From Verrucomicrobiia bacterium (lineage in GTDB: Bacteria > Verrucomicrobiota > Verrucomicrobiia > Verrucomicrobiales > Akkermansiaceae): a DNA stretch of 47,606 bases. The stretch covers positions 1-47,606 of the forward strand of contig JAUIGV010000039.1 of NCBI GenBank assembly GCA_030432565.1, in the 5' to 3' direction. Position 1 is the first letter of the stretch. Each line of letters starts with the position of its first letter. The notes beneath the pieces are model-generated. The model saw only the letters and a list, made by a program, of their open reading frames with translations. It made no database searches and was not told the DNA's origin. Of this stretch, positions 8,458 to 16,672 are shown in pieces. Made by a program: the position numbers and the translations under genes.

Positions 8458-9432
8458 TTATTTGTCCGCGCTGTTATTTGCCTGTCTTTTAAAACGCTGG
8501 AGAACTTCAACGATCGTTGCCCGGACCTCTTCGGCCGTTTCTCCCTGGAGAAGACCGTGGGCCGCGTCAAATTGGAAGGCCTCGAATTGCACCCCGCCTT
8601 CTCTCGCCTTTTGCTCCAGGGCGGGTGCCAATTCCCCGGTCGATACTGTGGTATCTCTGGAGCCCGAGATGAGATAAATTCCCTGTTTCACCCTTATCTG
8701 CTCGGGGCTGACTTCGTCCTGGAGAAGGAACATCTGGTGGGTGGAATTAGCTTCGAAGAACGGATAGCGAAAGCGACTTTGATCTGAATAGTCTTCGGGA
8801 TCGGAAAACTTGTAGGGCATCACTCCTTTTAGGATTTGCGAGGCAACCGGTGTATCCAAAAGAACCTTGTATCTGGCCGCTGAAGGACCAGGAGAGAAGT
8901 TTGGCACAATCAAAACCAGACTCTCGACTTCCCGCTGAGCTGAAAGCCAGGTTGCAATGAGAGAACCGGTGGAGGTGCTGACAATGCTGACCCGCTCGGC
9001 ACATTGGGCCAGCGTGTCGTATCCGATCAGGGCATCCCTGAGCCAATCAGAGAAGGTAACGTGAGGGAGCAGGTTCAATTCCGTAGTTCCAAAACCTGTG
9101 AGCATGGGCGCAAGATACGGGACGCCTTTTTCCTCAAGCTGATTGCACAGACCGGTGAAGGTGGAAGTCGAGGAAGGAATGCCATGAATCAAGAGCACCC
9201 CGTGAGGCTTCTTCTCCAGACCAAAATAGACCCGTTGCATCGACATCCTGGTCGCATTGGGAGTACCTTCTTGCGAAAACTGAGCGGAATAGTCGGTCAA
9301 TTCAGCCTTGGCTTTCATTCGTGTGGACCTGTTGATCGCCATGAAAACCACCGTAAGTGAAACGATGGTCCACAAGATGAAGCGCCTCTTTTTACGACCA
9401 ATCATGTCCGGGACACTATCTCCCCCAAGCAT
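8458..9432 (-). CDS. Membrane-anchored alpha/beta hydrolase (esterase/lipase-like)
   Basis: A 324-residue alpha/beta hydrolase with an N-terminal signal anchor (about residues 17-34, after K-K-R-R). The oxyanion segment H-G-I-P-S-S follows strand 3 near residue 83. The nucleophile elbow is S152-T-S154-T-G156, with Ser in place of the usual first Gly. The acid and base are D260 (G-S-R-D) and H292 (D-A-A-H-G). The closest general shape is carboxylesterase/monoacylglycerol lipase, so the substrate is an ester, not further defined. The start may instead be ATG 9405, which follows a GGGGGAG stretch and places the basic residues directly before the anchor. It lies upstream of the sulfotransferase trio on the same strand, 287 bases away, so it may or may not share a transcript. 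Confidence 0.85.
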   Translation of the reverse strand: MLGGDSVPDMIGRKKRRFILWTIVSLTVVFMAINRSTRMKAKAELTDYSAQFSQEGTPNATRMSMQRVYFGLEKKPHGVLLIHGIPSSTSTFTGLCNQLEEKGVPYLAPMLTGFGTTELNLLPHVTFSDWLRDALIGYDTLAQCAERVSIVSTSTGSLIATWLSAQREVESLVLIVPNFSPGPSAARYKVLLDTPVASQILKGVMPYKFSDPEDYSDQSRFRYPFFEANSTHQMFLLQDEVSPEQIRVKQGIYLISGSRDTTVSTGELAPALEQKAREGGVQFEAFQFDAAHGLLQGETAEEVRATIVEVLQRFKRQANNSADK

Positions 9433-9805
9433 TCATGTAAACAACCAGCGAAGTTATGACGAAACCGCATCCAATCTAGCCATGATATCAGGTATAGAAA
9501 ATAGGTTGGAAATAGTGCAGTGAGGCTTAGTGCAGTGTATTGCAGCGGAAAACCTCTTCACGCTGTGACCCTCTTCGAAAAGCAACACGGATGAAGTCTT
9601 GGGAGAGGGATTTGGCAAAGCCTGGGTTTGACGGAAATCCGGCGATCGGCTTAACAGCGTCGACATTGCAATTCTCTTGCAGATCGGCTCGGTTTGGCTG
9701 CTCCAAACTTGTTCTGAAACAAGGAACATCGTGAAGGTTAAGCCTCACAAAATCTGTCTGAACCTTCTGCCTTAAGTGATCCGACTGACAGGAACGAGAC
9801 GGCCT
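9433..9805. other. 373-base gap upstream of the hydrolase; no convincing gene
   Basis: I see no convincing protein or RNA gene here. The short open frames have no recognisable protein features. The stretch is the 5' flank of the hydrolase gene and the 3' flank of pyrE, both on the minus strand. Its only notable element is a short direct repeat, listed separately. Confidence 0.5.
9513..9537. repeat. Direct repeat TAGTGCAGTG x2, 15-base period
   Basis: TAGTGCAGTG occurs at 9513-9522 and again at 9528-9537. The 15-base spacing and the location about 80-105 bases upstream of the hydrolase start are compatible with an operator, but a chance repeat is also possible. No known binding site is recognised. 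Confidence 0.3.
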
Positions 9806-10366
9806 CTAAGAACCCAAAAGCTCCCGGCGCGTGAAGATGCTCACGACAGGCACTCCCTCGGCCTCAATGGCGGCTCGTCCGCCCTCTTCCCGGTCCACCA
9901 GCACGAGGCAAAAGACGACCTCGCCACCCGCTGCACGAATGGCCTCGATCGCCTTCAAGGTGGACCCGCCGGTCGTGATGACATCGTCAACCACCACCAC
10001 CTTGTCGCCTTCTTTGAAATTCCCCTCGATCTGCTTCCCCCGACCGTGGCCTTTCGGTTCCTTGCGGATATTGAAAACCTGCAAGGCCTTCTCATCCCCG
10101 GCGCTTGCCATTCCCACTACCAGTGAGATGGGATCCGCTCCCATCGTCATTCCACCAATCGCATCGACTTCAAGATTCTCCGCCTCTATCCTTCCCTTTA
10201 CCAATTCCCAACCTGTTTCGCCAATCCAACCCGCTCCCCGGTTGTCCAAAGCGGTCAGCCGACAATCGACATAGAGATCGCTCTTCTTCCCGGAAGCGAG
10301 GGTAAAATCACCCGTCCGTACCGACTTCTCCAACAACATTTCCTTCAAATCTTCCTTCGCGCTCAT
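9806..10366 (-). CDS. pyrE: Orotate phosphoribosyltransferase
   Basis: This 186-residue protein catalyses the step from orotate and PRPP to orotidine 5'-phosphate in pyrimidine synthesis. It has the usual family length, an early T-G-D-F-T-L-A-S-G-K-K-S-D segment, and the PRPP-binding loop V-V-V-V-D-D-V-I-T-T-G-G-S-T. The N-terminal sequence S-A-K-E-D-L-K-E-M-L after ATG 10366 fits the fold; a longer in-frame start at 10402 would add a poorly supported 12 residues. The enzyme is cytosolic. The YXWGXW lipoprotein gene ends 121 bases upstream on the same strand; the two functions are unrelated. Confidence 0.95.
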   Translation of the reverse strand: MSAKEDLKEMLLEKSVRTGDFTLASGKKSDLYVDCRLTALDNRGAGWIGETGWELVKGRIEAENLEVDAIGGMTMGADPISLVVGMASAGDEKALQVFNIRKEPKGHGRGKQIEGNFKEGDKVVVVDDVITTGGSTLKAIEAIRAAGGEVVFCLVLVDREEGGRAAIEAEGVPVVSIFTRRELLGS

Positions 10367-10487
10367 CGACTCGATGTTGCGTGACCTGGATGCCAAACTC
10401 AATCCCTACAAAAAAAATCTCCGCATCGCGGGAGCGGTCCAACCTTGCGGCGACCCTGTATATACATCTTCGCCAACGGACGGCGCA

Positions 10488-12290
10488 CTACTTGCCACGC
10501 CGCCGACTCGGATCGGCTTTCTTTCGCTGGCGTTCGGTTTCCTCGCGCTGTCTTCTTTGCATCTCTTCCCGTTGCCTTCTTTGCTCTTCAATCCGCTGGC
10601 GCTGTTCCTCGGCTTTTCTTTGACGTGCGGCTTCTTCCATGCGACGGCGCGCGGCTTCCTCACGCTGTTTTTTCTGTTCTTCGATTCTGCGGCGCTGCTC
10701 TTCCGCTTCTTTTTGACGTTTCGCGTCCTCGCGCTGACGACGCTGCATTTCCTCGCGGGCCCTTTGCTGTGCCGCAATTTTTTGGCGCTGCTCCTCCGCT
10801 TCTTGATTGCGACGGGCCACTTCGCGTTGCCTTTTCTGCTCTGCGATTCTTTGACGGCGCTCCTCTTCCTCCTGCTTGCGTTGGGCTGCTTCACGCTGCT
10901 TGCGTTGCATTGCTTCCCGCGCACTCCTTTGTGCTGCGATGGCTTGGCGTTCCTCTTCCTCCTCCTGTTGTCGCCGAGCTACTTCTCGTTGGCGACGTTG
11001 CTCTTCAATTTTCCGATGCCTGGCAGCTTCTCTTTGAACCGCCTCCTGTCGGGCTCTGGTCTGTTGCCGGGCCATCTCATCCTGCTGCTGTCGGCGGGTG
11101 ATTTCGGTCTGAACGTTTCGCTGCGCGTTGGCGTCTTCGTTTGCCTTCGGAGACGGCTGCCGACCCGTGGCCCGCGACCTTGGCTCGGGCCGGATCATGT
11201 CGGGTTTGGAACGCTCCTGGCCGGCTTCTTCCGCGATATTCCTGTTCCGCACCCGGCCAGCCTCAAGTTGCCGCATTTGTCGGAAAGCCTCGATTGCCCG
11301 GGGGTCGGTATCCTTGCTTCTTTGCACTTCCACCGCAATCTTTTGAGCCCGGGTTTGGAGCTGTCCGGTGGATCGCACTTTGGGCGCGTTCACGATCAGC
11401 TCATTACCATCGACTCGGTTCCGGAGCTTCACCGAAACCGGCAGGCGCGAAAAATCACGGGATCGTCTGATCTGACAAAATGGGAGTCGGCGACCCAAGC
11501 GGCCTGAAAGATCCCGGTAAACCGGCCCGCCGCAGAAGATCCGATTGTTATGAAAGCGGATCCTCGTGATGTTACGGGTGGCATTGAAACAGGCCGTAAT
11601 TTGACTGACCGAAAGACAATACGAAGCGATCGAACGATCAAAGTGATGCGACTGCACAAAGCTGTAGCAGGAGGCGGTTATTCCGTAACTTCTCTCGACG
11701 CTGGAGTCCCACTCGCTGTCTGGGAATGCAAGAGTTTCAGGCGGGAGTGGGGCCCAGCCAATGTAGTGGTCATTGCTGCGCCACGAACACCAATTCGGTG
11801 CCCATTCGGTGCCCGGGACCCAGACCCAGCCCTGGGTTTGTAGCTTGGCCCACCGACCATAATGATAAGTGGCCCATCCAAAATCTTCGCTCGAAACCCA
11901 GGTCCACCCTTGGTCGCTGTAGACCCACTGGCCCCGCGTGTAAGGGGCCCAATTCACTTCGCGTGAAGCGAGGGGTTGCCAAACCGGGCCATACTCATTT
12001 GTCTCATACCAAGTGCCCATGGGAGACAAGGCTTTGTGAAAGTAGTCGTAGTCAACGACCACTTCCGGCGTGTCGGTAGATTCGGGAGCGAGAGCCGGCT
12101 CTCCAGGCACCGGAACGTCGAGTGGCGCGGGCTCAAACGCTTTCCCTTCGTCGGCCACTTCTTTTTCATCCTCACGGATTTCGAGGCGCAGAGGTTCTTG
12201 TTTGTTGGCCGCTTGATCCGTCCCGGAGGAATCACAAGAGACAAACGAAATCAGGCTGGAAAGAGCAAGTGAGTAGCAAAGGAGTTTCAT
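10488..12290 (-). CDS. YXWGXW (DUF6600-type) lipoprotein with long charged helical tail
   Basis: A 600-residue envelope protein. Residues 1-18 form a lipoprotein signal peptide ending in F-V-S-C19. An acidic, proline-rich linker follows. About residues 80-190 carry repeated aromatic motifs of the YXWGXW/DUF6600 type (M-G-T-W-Y, Y-G-P-V-W-Q-P, G-Q-W-V-Y, W-A-T-Y-H-Y-G-R-W, H-Y-I-G-W-A-P-L). Roughly residues 395-600 are an almost uninterrupted, Arg/Glu/Gln-rich helix or coiled coil with a net positive C-terminus. The tail DNA is low in complexity, so its other strand gives long leucine-rich shadow frames that I do not accept. ATG 12290 was chosen because the signal peptide starts there; an in-frame ATG at 12341 is less likely. 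The function is unknown; an envelope or DNA/polyanion-binding role is only a guess. Confidence 0.85.
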   Translation of the reverse strand: MKLLCYSLALSSLISFVSCDSSGTDQAANKQEPLRLEIREDEKEVADEGKAFEPAPLDVPVPGEPALAPESTDTPEVVVDYDYFHKALSPMGTWYETNEYGPVWQPLASREVNWAPYTRGQWVYSDQGWTWVSSEDFGWATYHYGRWAKLQTQGWVWVPGTEWAPNWCSWRSNDHYIGWAPLPPETLAFPDSEWDSSVERSYGITASCYSFVQSHHFDRSIASYCLSVSQITACFNATRNITRIRFHNNRIFCGGPVYRDLSGRLGRRLPFCQIRRSRDFSRLPVSVKLRNRVDGNELIVNAPKVRSTGQLQTRAQKIAVEVQRSKDTDPRAIEAFRQMRQLEAGRVRNRNIAEEAGQERSKPDMIRPEPRSRATGRQPSPKANEDANAQRNVQTEITRRQQQDEMARQQTRARQEAVQREAARHRKIEEQRRQREVARRQQEEEEERQAIAAQRSAREAMQRKQREAAQRKQEEEERRQRIAEQKRQREVARRNQEAEEQRQKIAAQQRAREEMQRRQREDAKRQKEAEEQRRRIEEQKKQREEAARRRMEEAARQRKAEEQRQRIEEQRRQREEMQRRQREETERQRKKADPSRRRGK

Positions 12291-12625
12291 GGAGTGGGGT
12301 GGAATGAAAAATGAGACCCCACTCATTTGATCTTTATTCAAATATTCCAGTCCATCGCTACTGATCCCTTTGGTTCGTTTGGACTCCTGTTCAAAAAGCT
12401 CTTTCTAATCCGGCTTCAAGGAAGCCACTTTTATCATATGGTCCGTAGTCATTTTCCCGGGGATGGCCTGGAAAGGTGGTCCGGTGACATCTCCTATTAT
12501 CCTCTCGGTTTGAAACGCGTGATTCAAGGTTGTTGGCAAGCTTTTTGATCTTCGCCAGATCTTCCCCCGGGGGATATTCCCGTGACCCGGACTCCATGAG
12601 GCAACTCACCAATCTCTGCGCGAGA
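12291..12625. other. 335-base gap before the YXWGXW lipoprotein gene; no gene seen
   Basis: The stretch holds the 5' flank of the YXWGXW gene and the 3' flank of the small membrane-protein gene, both on the minus strand. Open frames here lack protein-like composition. No terminator hairpin with a T-run or clear promoter was found by eye. Confidence 0.45.
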
Positions 12626-12928
12626 TTAGATCCCAACCATGGCAGATCCAAGGATCAGACTTAGCCCAAAGCTTACTACGAAAGCCACCACACAGAAAAC
12701 CACAGTCATCATCCGATAAGAAAATTTCTTCTGCTTTCCAAGCAGGATCGCCAGTAACAAAGCCGGAAAAAATCCGACAACTACGGCAATCTTCAGATTG
12801 AAAAGACCCAGGCCAAACACCCAACTCCAATCGAGGACTCCGACGCCAAGCAGCGCGCCGGTCGAAATCGAAATTTCAAGACCAGAAAATGTCATGAAGA
12901 TCTTTTTCAACTCTCCGGACACTCTCAT
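12626..12928 (-). CDS. Small membrane protein of unknown function
   Basis: A 100-residue protein with about three hydrophobic segments (about residues 15-40, 43-62 and 72-97), separated by the basic patch K-Q-K-K-F-S-Y-R. I do not recognise a family. ATG 12928 lies 9 bases after the stop of the 192-residue orphan gene upstream, so the two are probably co-transcribed. A second in-frame ATG at residue 12 is also possible. Confidence 0.55.
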   Translation of the reverse strand: MRVSGELKKIFMTFSGLEISISTGALLGVGVLDWSWVFGLGLFNLKIAVVVGFFPALLLAILLGKQKKFSYRMMTVVFCVVAFVVSFGLSLILGSAMVGI

Positions 12929-12937
12929 TGTAACACT

Positions 12938-13516
12938 CTAGGTATCATAGTCCCCACGATTCCACGGCTCGAAGAAGGCCATGTAATTTCCGGGCTGCAT
13001 TTCTACCGCCCACACATCTTCCTGATCTTCAGGCTCTCGCAAAATTAGACCAAACTTCACCCCCTCATGTTCAACCGAAAATGGAGTCACCTCGATCCGC
13101 CCATAGGTGAAGTCACCCAGTGATTCCAGAAGCGTATCATGAACAAAATGGGCTCGCTCCAGGTTCATCTCATTCCTCGGACCCAGAGTCTCAATCCTGG
13201 CCTGGGCGAAATCTCCTCCAGCACTAAAGAGAAAGAGCGCGACATACTCGCAGCCTGGATGCGTGGCTGTGGCCGGCTCAAACGGGGTGGTTAAAAAGAA
13301 CTGACGACCATCAGCCAGACTTCCAATGAATTCAGCATGATGATCATCGTGATCGATCGCTACCCGCTCCGGGCCATCGTTTCGTCCGGGCTTCTTTGGT
13401 TTGAAGAGCCTCGCAATCGACTGAAACAACGCTCCACCGAGACTCTGCGGAGTCACTCCTGGTTCAAGCCCCAAGGGATCATCAATCCTGGCATCCACAC
13501 TCGAAATCGAAGGCAT
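12938..13516 (-). CDS. Conserved-looking protein of unknown function (192 residues)
   Basis: A soluble 192-residue protein with no signal peptide or membrane segment from ATG 13516. An in-frame start at 13606 exists, but ATG 13516 follows a GGGAAG ribosome-site-like stretch and gives a normal N-terminus. The protein is rich in acidic residues and ends in P-G-N-Y-M-A-F-F-E-P-W-N-R-G-D-Y-D-T. That compact C-terminal pattern seems familiar from uncharacterised bacterial proteins, but I cannot name a family. The small membrane-protein gene follows after 9 bases, suggesting a two-gene operon. Confidence 0.65.
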   Translation of the reverse strand: MPSISSVDARIDDPLGLEPGVTPQSLGGALFQSIARLFKPKKPGRNDGPERVAIDHDDHHAEFIGSLADGRQFFLTTPFEPATATHPGCEYVALFLFSAGGDFAQARIETLGPRNEMNLERAHFVHDTLLESLGDFTYGRIEVTPFSVEHEGVKFGLILREPEDQEDVWAVEMQPGNYMAFFEPWNRGDYDT

Positions 13517-13636
13517 GCCTATTTCTTCCCGCCGAAGGCACTTGCGAAACAGAGAACAACGGCAACAACGGTGTGAGGGATTTTTAAATTCATGCCACGA
13601 AAACAAGTAGTTCAGATGCGGACGGATTCACAGACT

Positions 13637-14143
13637 TCACTTTTCCCAATCCGGATTGGTGACGGGAATTCCGAGAGAAGCCATCAGAGAGCGCAGTGAT
13701 TGATAATCCGCAAACTCCGCAAAGCCGGCGGGGGCCCCTCCCGCGCTCGAGCAAAGAAAACAAATGTCAAAGTGCCCCACGATTTCACCGCTCTCCGAAT
13801 AGAAGATAAAGGCGTGATGAGGATTGTGACACATAGTTAGCGCTCCGCCGATTCTTCCTTCCATGATGGCCTTCCTGAGCTCTTCCATTTGTCGGTCAGA
13901 CAAAACAATTCCCTCCTTGGGCTGCCGCGACTCATTCAAGCTTTCCCCAATTAGAATTCCATTGCGAGCGTATTCATCGTCCCAGTTCATCCGATAGGCC
14001 CGCACTTCCGAAAACTGGAAGTGCCAGGGGATGGGCCCGGTGTTGGTGGGCACCATCAACCGAACAAGCAGAACGCCCAGCACACACAAAATCACCAGTG
14101 CAACCACGATGGTTCCGGACCGGATCCTAATACGCTCGCTCAC
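13637..14143 (-). CDS. Membrane-anchored protein of unknown function with Cys pair
   Basis: A 168-residue protein starting at GTG 14143. It has one N-terminal signal anchor (about residues 11-30) and a small outer domain with L-S-D-R-Q-M-E-E-L, a C-H-N-P-H-H-A-F-I-F-Y segment and an F-D-I-C-F-L-C motif. The Cys/His pattern hints at a metal site or disulfides, but no function is known to me. The GTG start was chosen because a perfect AGGAGG lies 4 bases upstream; a longer frame from 14215 has only a TTG start. It sits upstream of the 192-residue orphan gene on the same strand, after a gap of about 120 bases. Confidence 0.65.
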   Translation of the reverse strand: MSERIRIRSGTIVVALVILCVLGVLLVRLMVPTNTGPIPWHFQFSEVRAYRMNWDDEYARNGILIGESLNESRQPKEGIVLSDRQMEELRKAIMEGRIGGALTMCHNPHHAFIFYSESGEIVGHFDICFLCSSAGGAPAGFAEFADYQSLRSLMASLGIPVTNPDWEK

Positions 14144-14147
14144 TTTT

Positions 14148-14153
14148 CCTCCT
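14148..14153 (-). promoter_or_regulatory. Strong Shine-Dalgarno that decides a GTG start
   Basis: A perfect AGGAGG on the minus strand is separated by four A residues from GTG 14143. The spacing is slightly short, but it is the best ribosome site nearby and supports the GTG start of the anchored orphan protein over longer in-frame options. Confidence 0.6.
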
Positions 14154-14430
14154 GTTGACGCTGCTCTTGAAGACTTCCGTTTCAATCGATGATTGTGACT
14201 TCGCACGTCGGGCAATTCCGGGCGTCCGGAGATCTCCCGAACTCACCACGAGTTGATGGCTTCCATACTTACCTTCGGATTTCGTCTTCCGAAAAAAAAG
14301 CCCCTCCCGTGATAGTCCCAACAAAAGGAATCGGAAGAAACGGCCATGAACGGAAGCTCGTCCGGAATTCATCTGGTTTTCACGAGCAGGATATTTCATG
14401 GAGATAATTTTTTTTGCAAGACTTGAGCTA

Positions 14431-14461
14431 GGGACCCTTCAAAGAAGGGACCCTTCAAAGA
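14431..14461 (-). repeat. 15-base tandem repeat with hairpin potential after GH16
   Basis: GGGACCCTTCAAAGA occurs at 14431-14445 and again at 14447-14461. Because the unit holds near-palindromic halves, GGGACCCTTC and GAAGGGACCC can pair through nine of ten positions around a 3-base loop. It lies 24 bases past the GH16 stop, so it may act as a transcription terminator or mRNA-stabilising hairpin, although no clear T-run follows. Polymerase slippage is another origin. Confidence 0.4.
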
Positions 14462-14484
14462 TCGCTCCAGCCCACGCCTGAAAA

Positions 14485-15468
14485 TCACTTGTCAGTCTGC
14501 TTCGGTGGTTTGTTCTGGTCGGGCGGCTGCGACAATTTTTCAAGCTCCCAGACTCTCACGTAGTCCACCAGCATCGATGTTGGAAAGTCATCGCCTTCCG
14601 CGCCCTCATTGGTCACCAGCTTGTTGTCCTGCCATCTTACGTATGGGGCACGGAGTCCGAGTGAAAGCGCGACACTCATGGGCCTATGCCAGAATTGGTT
14701 GGGCTTTCGGCCCACTTCGATACCATCGACGTACCAGATGATCTCTTCTTTTCCAACCCGACATCCGTAGGTGTGAAAGTCGGTTCTCGGGTCGAAGTGA
14801 GCGCGATATTCATTCGCCTGCGCCGCGCGAAAGGCGTCGTGATGGGGCCGGCGCCATTCGCGGCCCGGGACTCCGCGTTTTCCATTCGATAGGATGACAT
14901 GAAGGTTGTGATCGGTAATTCGTTCGTTGCCGTCCTTGTGTGATTGCCTTTGCGTCAGTTCCACAATGTCGATCTCGCAGTATCGAACGTCTCCCTGCTT
15001 GATAATAGTATCGTCGATCGTGCTGTAGAGCCAGAATGCAGGTGATGCGCCCGGAAACATCGGTGCCGCCTTGATCCGGGCCTCGTAATATCCATAGGAT
15101 CCTCGAGCATACGATTTCAGCATGCCTGAAGTAAAGCGTGCGGTCTTCGCGCCCTGATCCTTCGCGGCAACCGGTTGTGCGGCATTTTCGCGTAAAGTGA
15201 TTCTTAGTTGTCCGCCGTTGACTGTGACGTTTGTTCCATTATCCCACCGCCATCCACTGAAATGCTCCGGATGGCGATGCCACTTCCGCCAATCTACATC
15301 GGGGGCATTGAAGTCATCCGAGCGGTTCCACCGAATGACCCAATTCTCACCCGGAGACGCTGTCGTCGGCCTAACGTTGTTCGGAGTCTGCGCTGGCGCG
15401 GCAGGAGCGAAAGCTCCACTCATGAGAGCTGCGCACCGGAGCCATAGAAGTAAGGGGGGATGGCTCAT
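14485..15468 (-). CDS. Secreted glycoside hydrolase family 16, ExDxxE type
   Basis: A 327-residue secreted enzyme with a signal peptide ending near A-P-A-Q (residue 27). The GH16 active site is E165-I-D167-I-V-E170, where E165 is expected to be the nucleophile and E170 the acid/base. The six-residue E-x-D-x-x-E form with a beta-bulge is found in agarase, porphyranase and kappa-carrageenase branches, while lichenases have E-x-D-x-E. Nearby features (S-Y-G-Y-Y-E-A-R-I-K-A, A-F-W-L-Y-S, V-E-L-T-Q-R) also fit marine-galactan branches. The C-terminus is a Lys/Pro-rich tail. The precise polysaccharide is uncertain. A sulfatase and a lyase-like protein elsewhere in the window fit a polysaccharide-feeding lifestyle, but they are not clustered with this gene. 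Confidence 0.88.
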   Translation of the reverse strand: MSHPPLLLWLRCAALMSGAFAPAAPAQTPNNVRPTTASPGENWVIRWNRSDDFNAPDVDWRKWHRHPEHFSGWRWDNGTNVTVNGGQLRITLRENAAQPVAAKDQGAKTARFTSGMLKSYARGSYGYYEARIKAAPMFPGASPAFWLYSTIDDTIIKQGDVRYCEIDIVELTQRQSHKDGNERITDHNLHVILSNGKRGVPGREWRRPHHDAFRAAQANEYRAHFDPRTDFHTYGCRVGKEEIIWYVDGIEVGRKPNQFWHRPMSVALSLGLRAPYVRWQDNKLVTNEGAEGDDFPTSMLVDYVRVWELEKLSQPPDQNKPPKQTDK

Positions 15469-15570
15469 TTTGTAGTCAGAAGGTTTGGATTACCGGTAGG
15501 CGTCCAACGACAATCATTTCAAATTTCGTGCTGAATCGCTATGCAGCTTCAACCGATTGTTATCGGATTG

Positions 15571-15996
15571 CTATTTCTCTTCTTCCGCTTTGACGGCAAA
15601 TTCAATGTTGGGAATCAAGATATAGATTCCATTGGCCTTGGTTCCCCAGTCTGTGAGTTCCGCCGCGTCAGTCAAAATGCGTTCACCATTCTTAATTATG
15701 ATTGCCCCTCGTTTTGATACTCCCGCATGAGTGATCATTCCGAATTGTGAAGCCTCGTACTTCACCGCCTTTTCACCGTCTCCCACGTAGACGCACCGTG
15801 CTCGCATTGAAATTTCCCCGCTGGTAATCGTCAACATCATGCCTTGCAGTGTTTCGTCGTGACGAAAGTTGACATCACCAATGGGGAATTCGATCTCGAC
15901 GACTGGCGGCAAGCGCACCGGAGCACAGCTTGAAGCAAGAGGTATCGAGATCACAGAAAACGCAAATGCCACAATCCAAGCATTAAGAAATTTCAT
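15571..15996 (-). CDS. Small putative lipoprotein of unknown function
   Basis: A 141-residue protein with an N-terminal signal peptide ending in a lipobox-like L-A-S-S-C (Cys near residue 24). The mature part is mostly beta-prone and ends in an acidic-basic tail (A-E-E-E-K). No family is recognised. The GH16 gene follows about 100 bases downstream on the same strand, but shared function is not shown. Confidence 0.65.
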   Translation of the reverse strand: MKFLNAWIVAFAFSVISIPLASSCAPVRLPPVVEIEFPIGDVNFRHDETLQGMMLTITSGEISMRARCVYVGDGEKAVKYEASQFGMITHAGVSKRGAIIIKNGERILTDAAELTDWGTKANGIYILIPNIEFAVKAEEEK

Positions 15997-16119
15997 AAAA
16001 GTATCTTTTTTTGTTTTTAACTGATCCTAACGCTGGTTCATGCAAAACGAAGGAACAAGGAGAAAATCTCTCAAACGACTAAACAAAATACTGTGAGAGT
16101 GTTGATTAAGAACAATTTG

Positions 16120-16162
16120 GCTCACGACCGGATGGGGCGACTACCGGAGGGTCAGCGTGAGC
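16120..16162. other. Interrupted inverted repeat GCTCACG...CGTGAGC
   Basis: GCTCACG at 16120-16126 and CGTGAGC at 16156-16162 can pair over seven bases around a 29-base loop that contains further short complementary pieces. It lies just past the trmL stop (minus strand) and has no adjacent T-run, so it may be a weak terminator, a structured 3' end or a chance palindrome. Confidence 0.3.
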
Positions 16163-16183
16163 GGCATACCTGTCAGGAGTTGT

Positions 16184-16630
16184 TTATTCCAGCTCTCCGA
16201 CTTGTCGCTCGGCTTCGTAAAGGATGATGGCGACTGCGGTAGCGAGGTTGAGCGAGCGGGTCGAACCCTGTTTCATGGGGATACGGATGGCGCGGTCATC
16301 GAGCCACTGTTCGGGCAGACCCCGGGTTTCGGGACCGAAGACGAGAAAGTCGTTCGCCTGGAATTCGACGCTCCACGCCGATTTTTTTCCTTTGGTGCTG
16401 AGAAACCAAATCCGTGCTTCAGGGTGGGCGGCGAGAAGCTGGTCGAAGTTGTCCCAGACTAGCAGATCGACGTCTTTCCAGTAGTCGAGGCCGGCACGGC
16501 GGACTGATTTCTCATCAAGCGAGAATCCCAGTGGTTTGACCAAATGCAAGGTGGACCCGGTGGCGAGGGCGAGGCGACCGATGGCGCCGGTGTTGTGTGG
16601 GATTTCCGGTTCGACGAGAACGAGGTGCAT
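16184..16630 (-). CDS. trmL: tRNA (cytidine/uridine-34 2'-O)-methyltransferase
   Basis: A 148-residue SPOUT methyltransferase that methylates the wobble ribose of certain leucine tRNAs, using S-adenosylmethionine. The N-terminus (L-V-E-P-E-I-P-H-N-T-G-A-I-G-R) and the knot-forming C-terminus (F-G-P-E-T-R-G-L-P, I-P-M...R-S-L-N-L-A-T-A-V) are typical, and the length is that of a minimal TrmL. It lies downstream of rpmA on the same strand, but a terminator hairpin separates them, so it probably has its own promoter or depends on read-through. Confidence 0.93.
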   Translation of the reverse strand: MHLVLVEPEIPHNTGAIGRLALATGSTLHLVKPLGFSLDEKSVRRAGLDYWKDVDLLVWDNFDQLLAAHPEARIWFLSTKGKKSAWSVEFQANDFLVFGPETRGLPEQWLDDRAIRIPMKQGSTRSLNLATAVAIILYEAERQVGELE

Positions 16631-16672
16631 TTCAAAAACTTAAAAAGATCCGACTGTAAGAATTTTCGAAAG

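Larger units (their letters stand above)
14144..14484. other. 341-base gap downstream of GH16; repeat but no gene
   Basis: This gap lies between the GH16 stop and the GTG-started orphan gene, both minus strand. It contains a 15-base tandem repeat (listed separately) and two A-rich runs near 14290 and 14410. No protein frame here has convincing composition. Confidence 0.45.

Noticed and set aside
9454-9729. Short minus-strand frame in the gap upstream of the hydrolase
   Set aside because: No recognisable motif, no ribosome site and overlapping frames in every direction; treated as noncoding.
10374-11507. Long plus-strand leucine/phenylalanine-rich open frame, looking like a membrane protein
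   Set aside because: It is antisense to the charged coiled-coil tail of the YXWGXW lipoprotein; Arg/Gln/Glu codons read backwards give Leu/Phe/Ser. No family is recognised and it has no ribosome site.
14127-14399. Short minus-strand frame with basic residues
   Set aside because: It conflicts with the GTG start supported by AGGAGG and has no family features.
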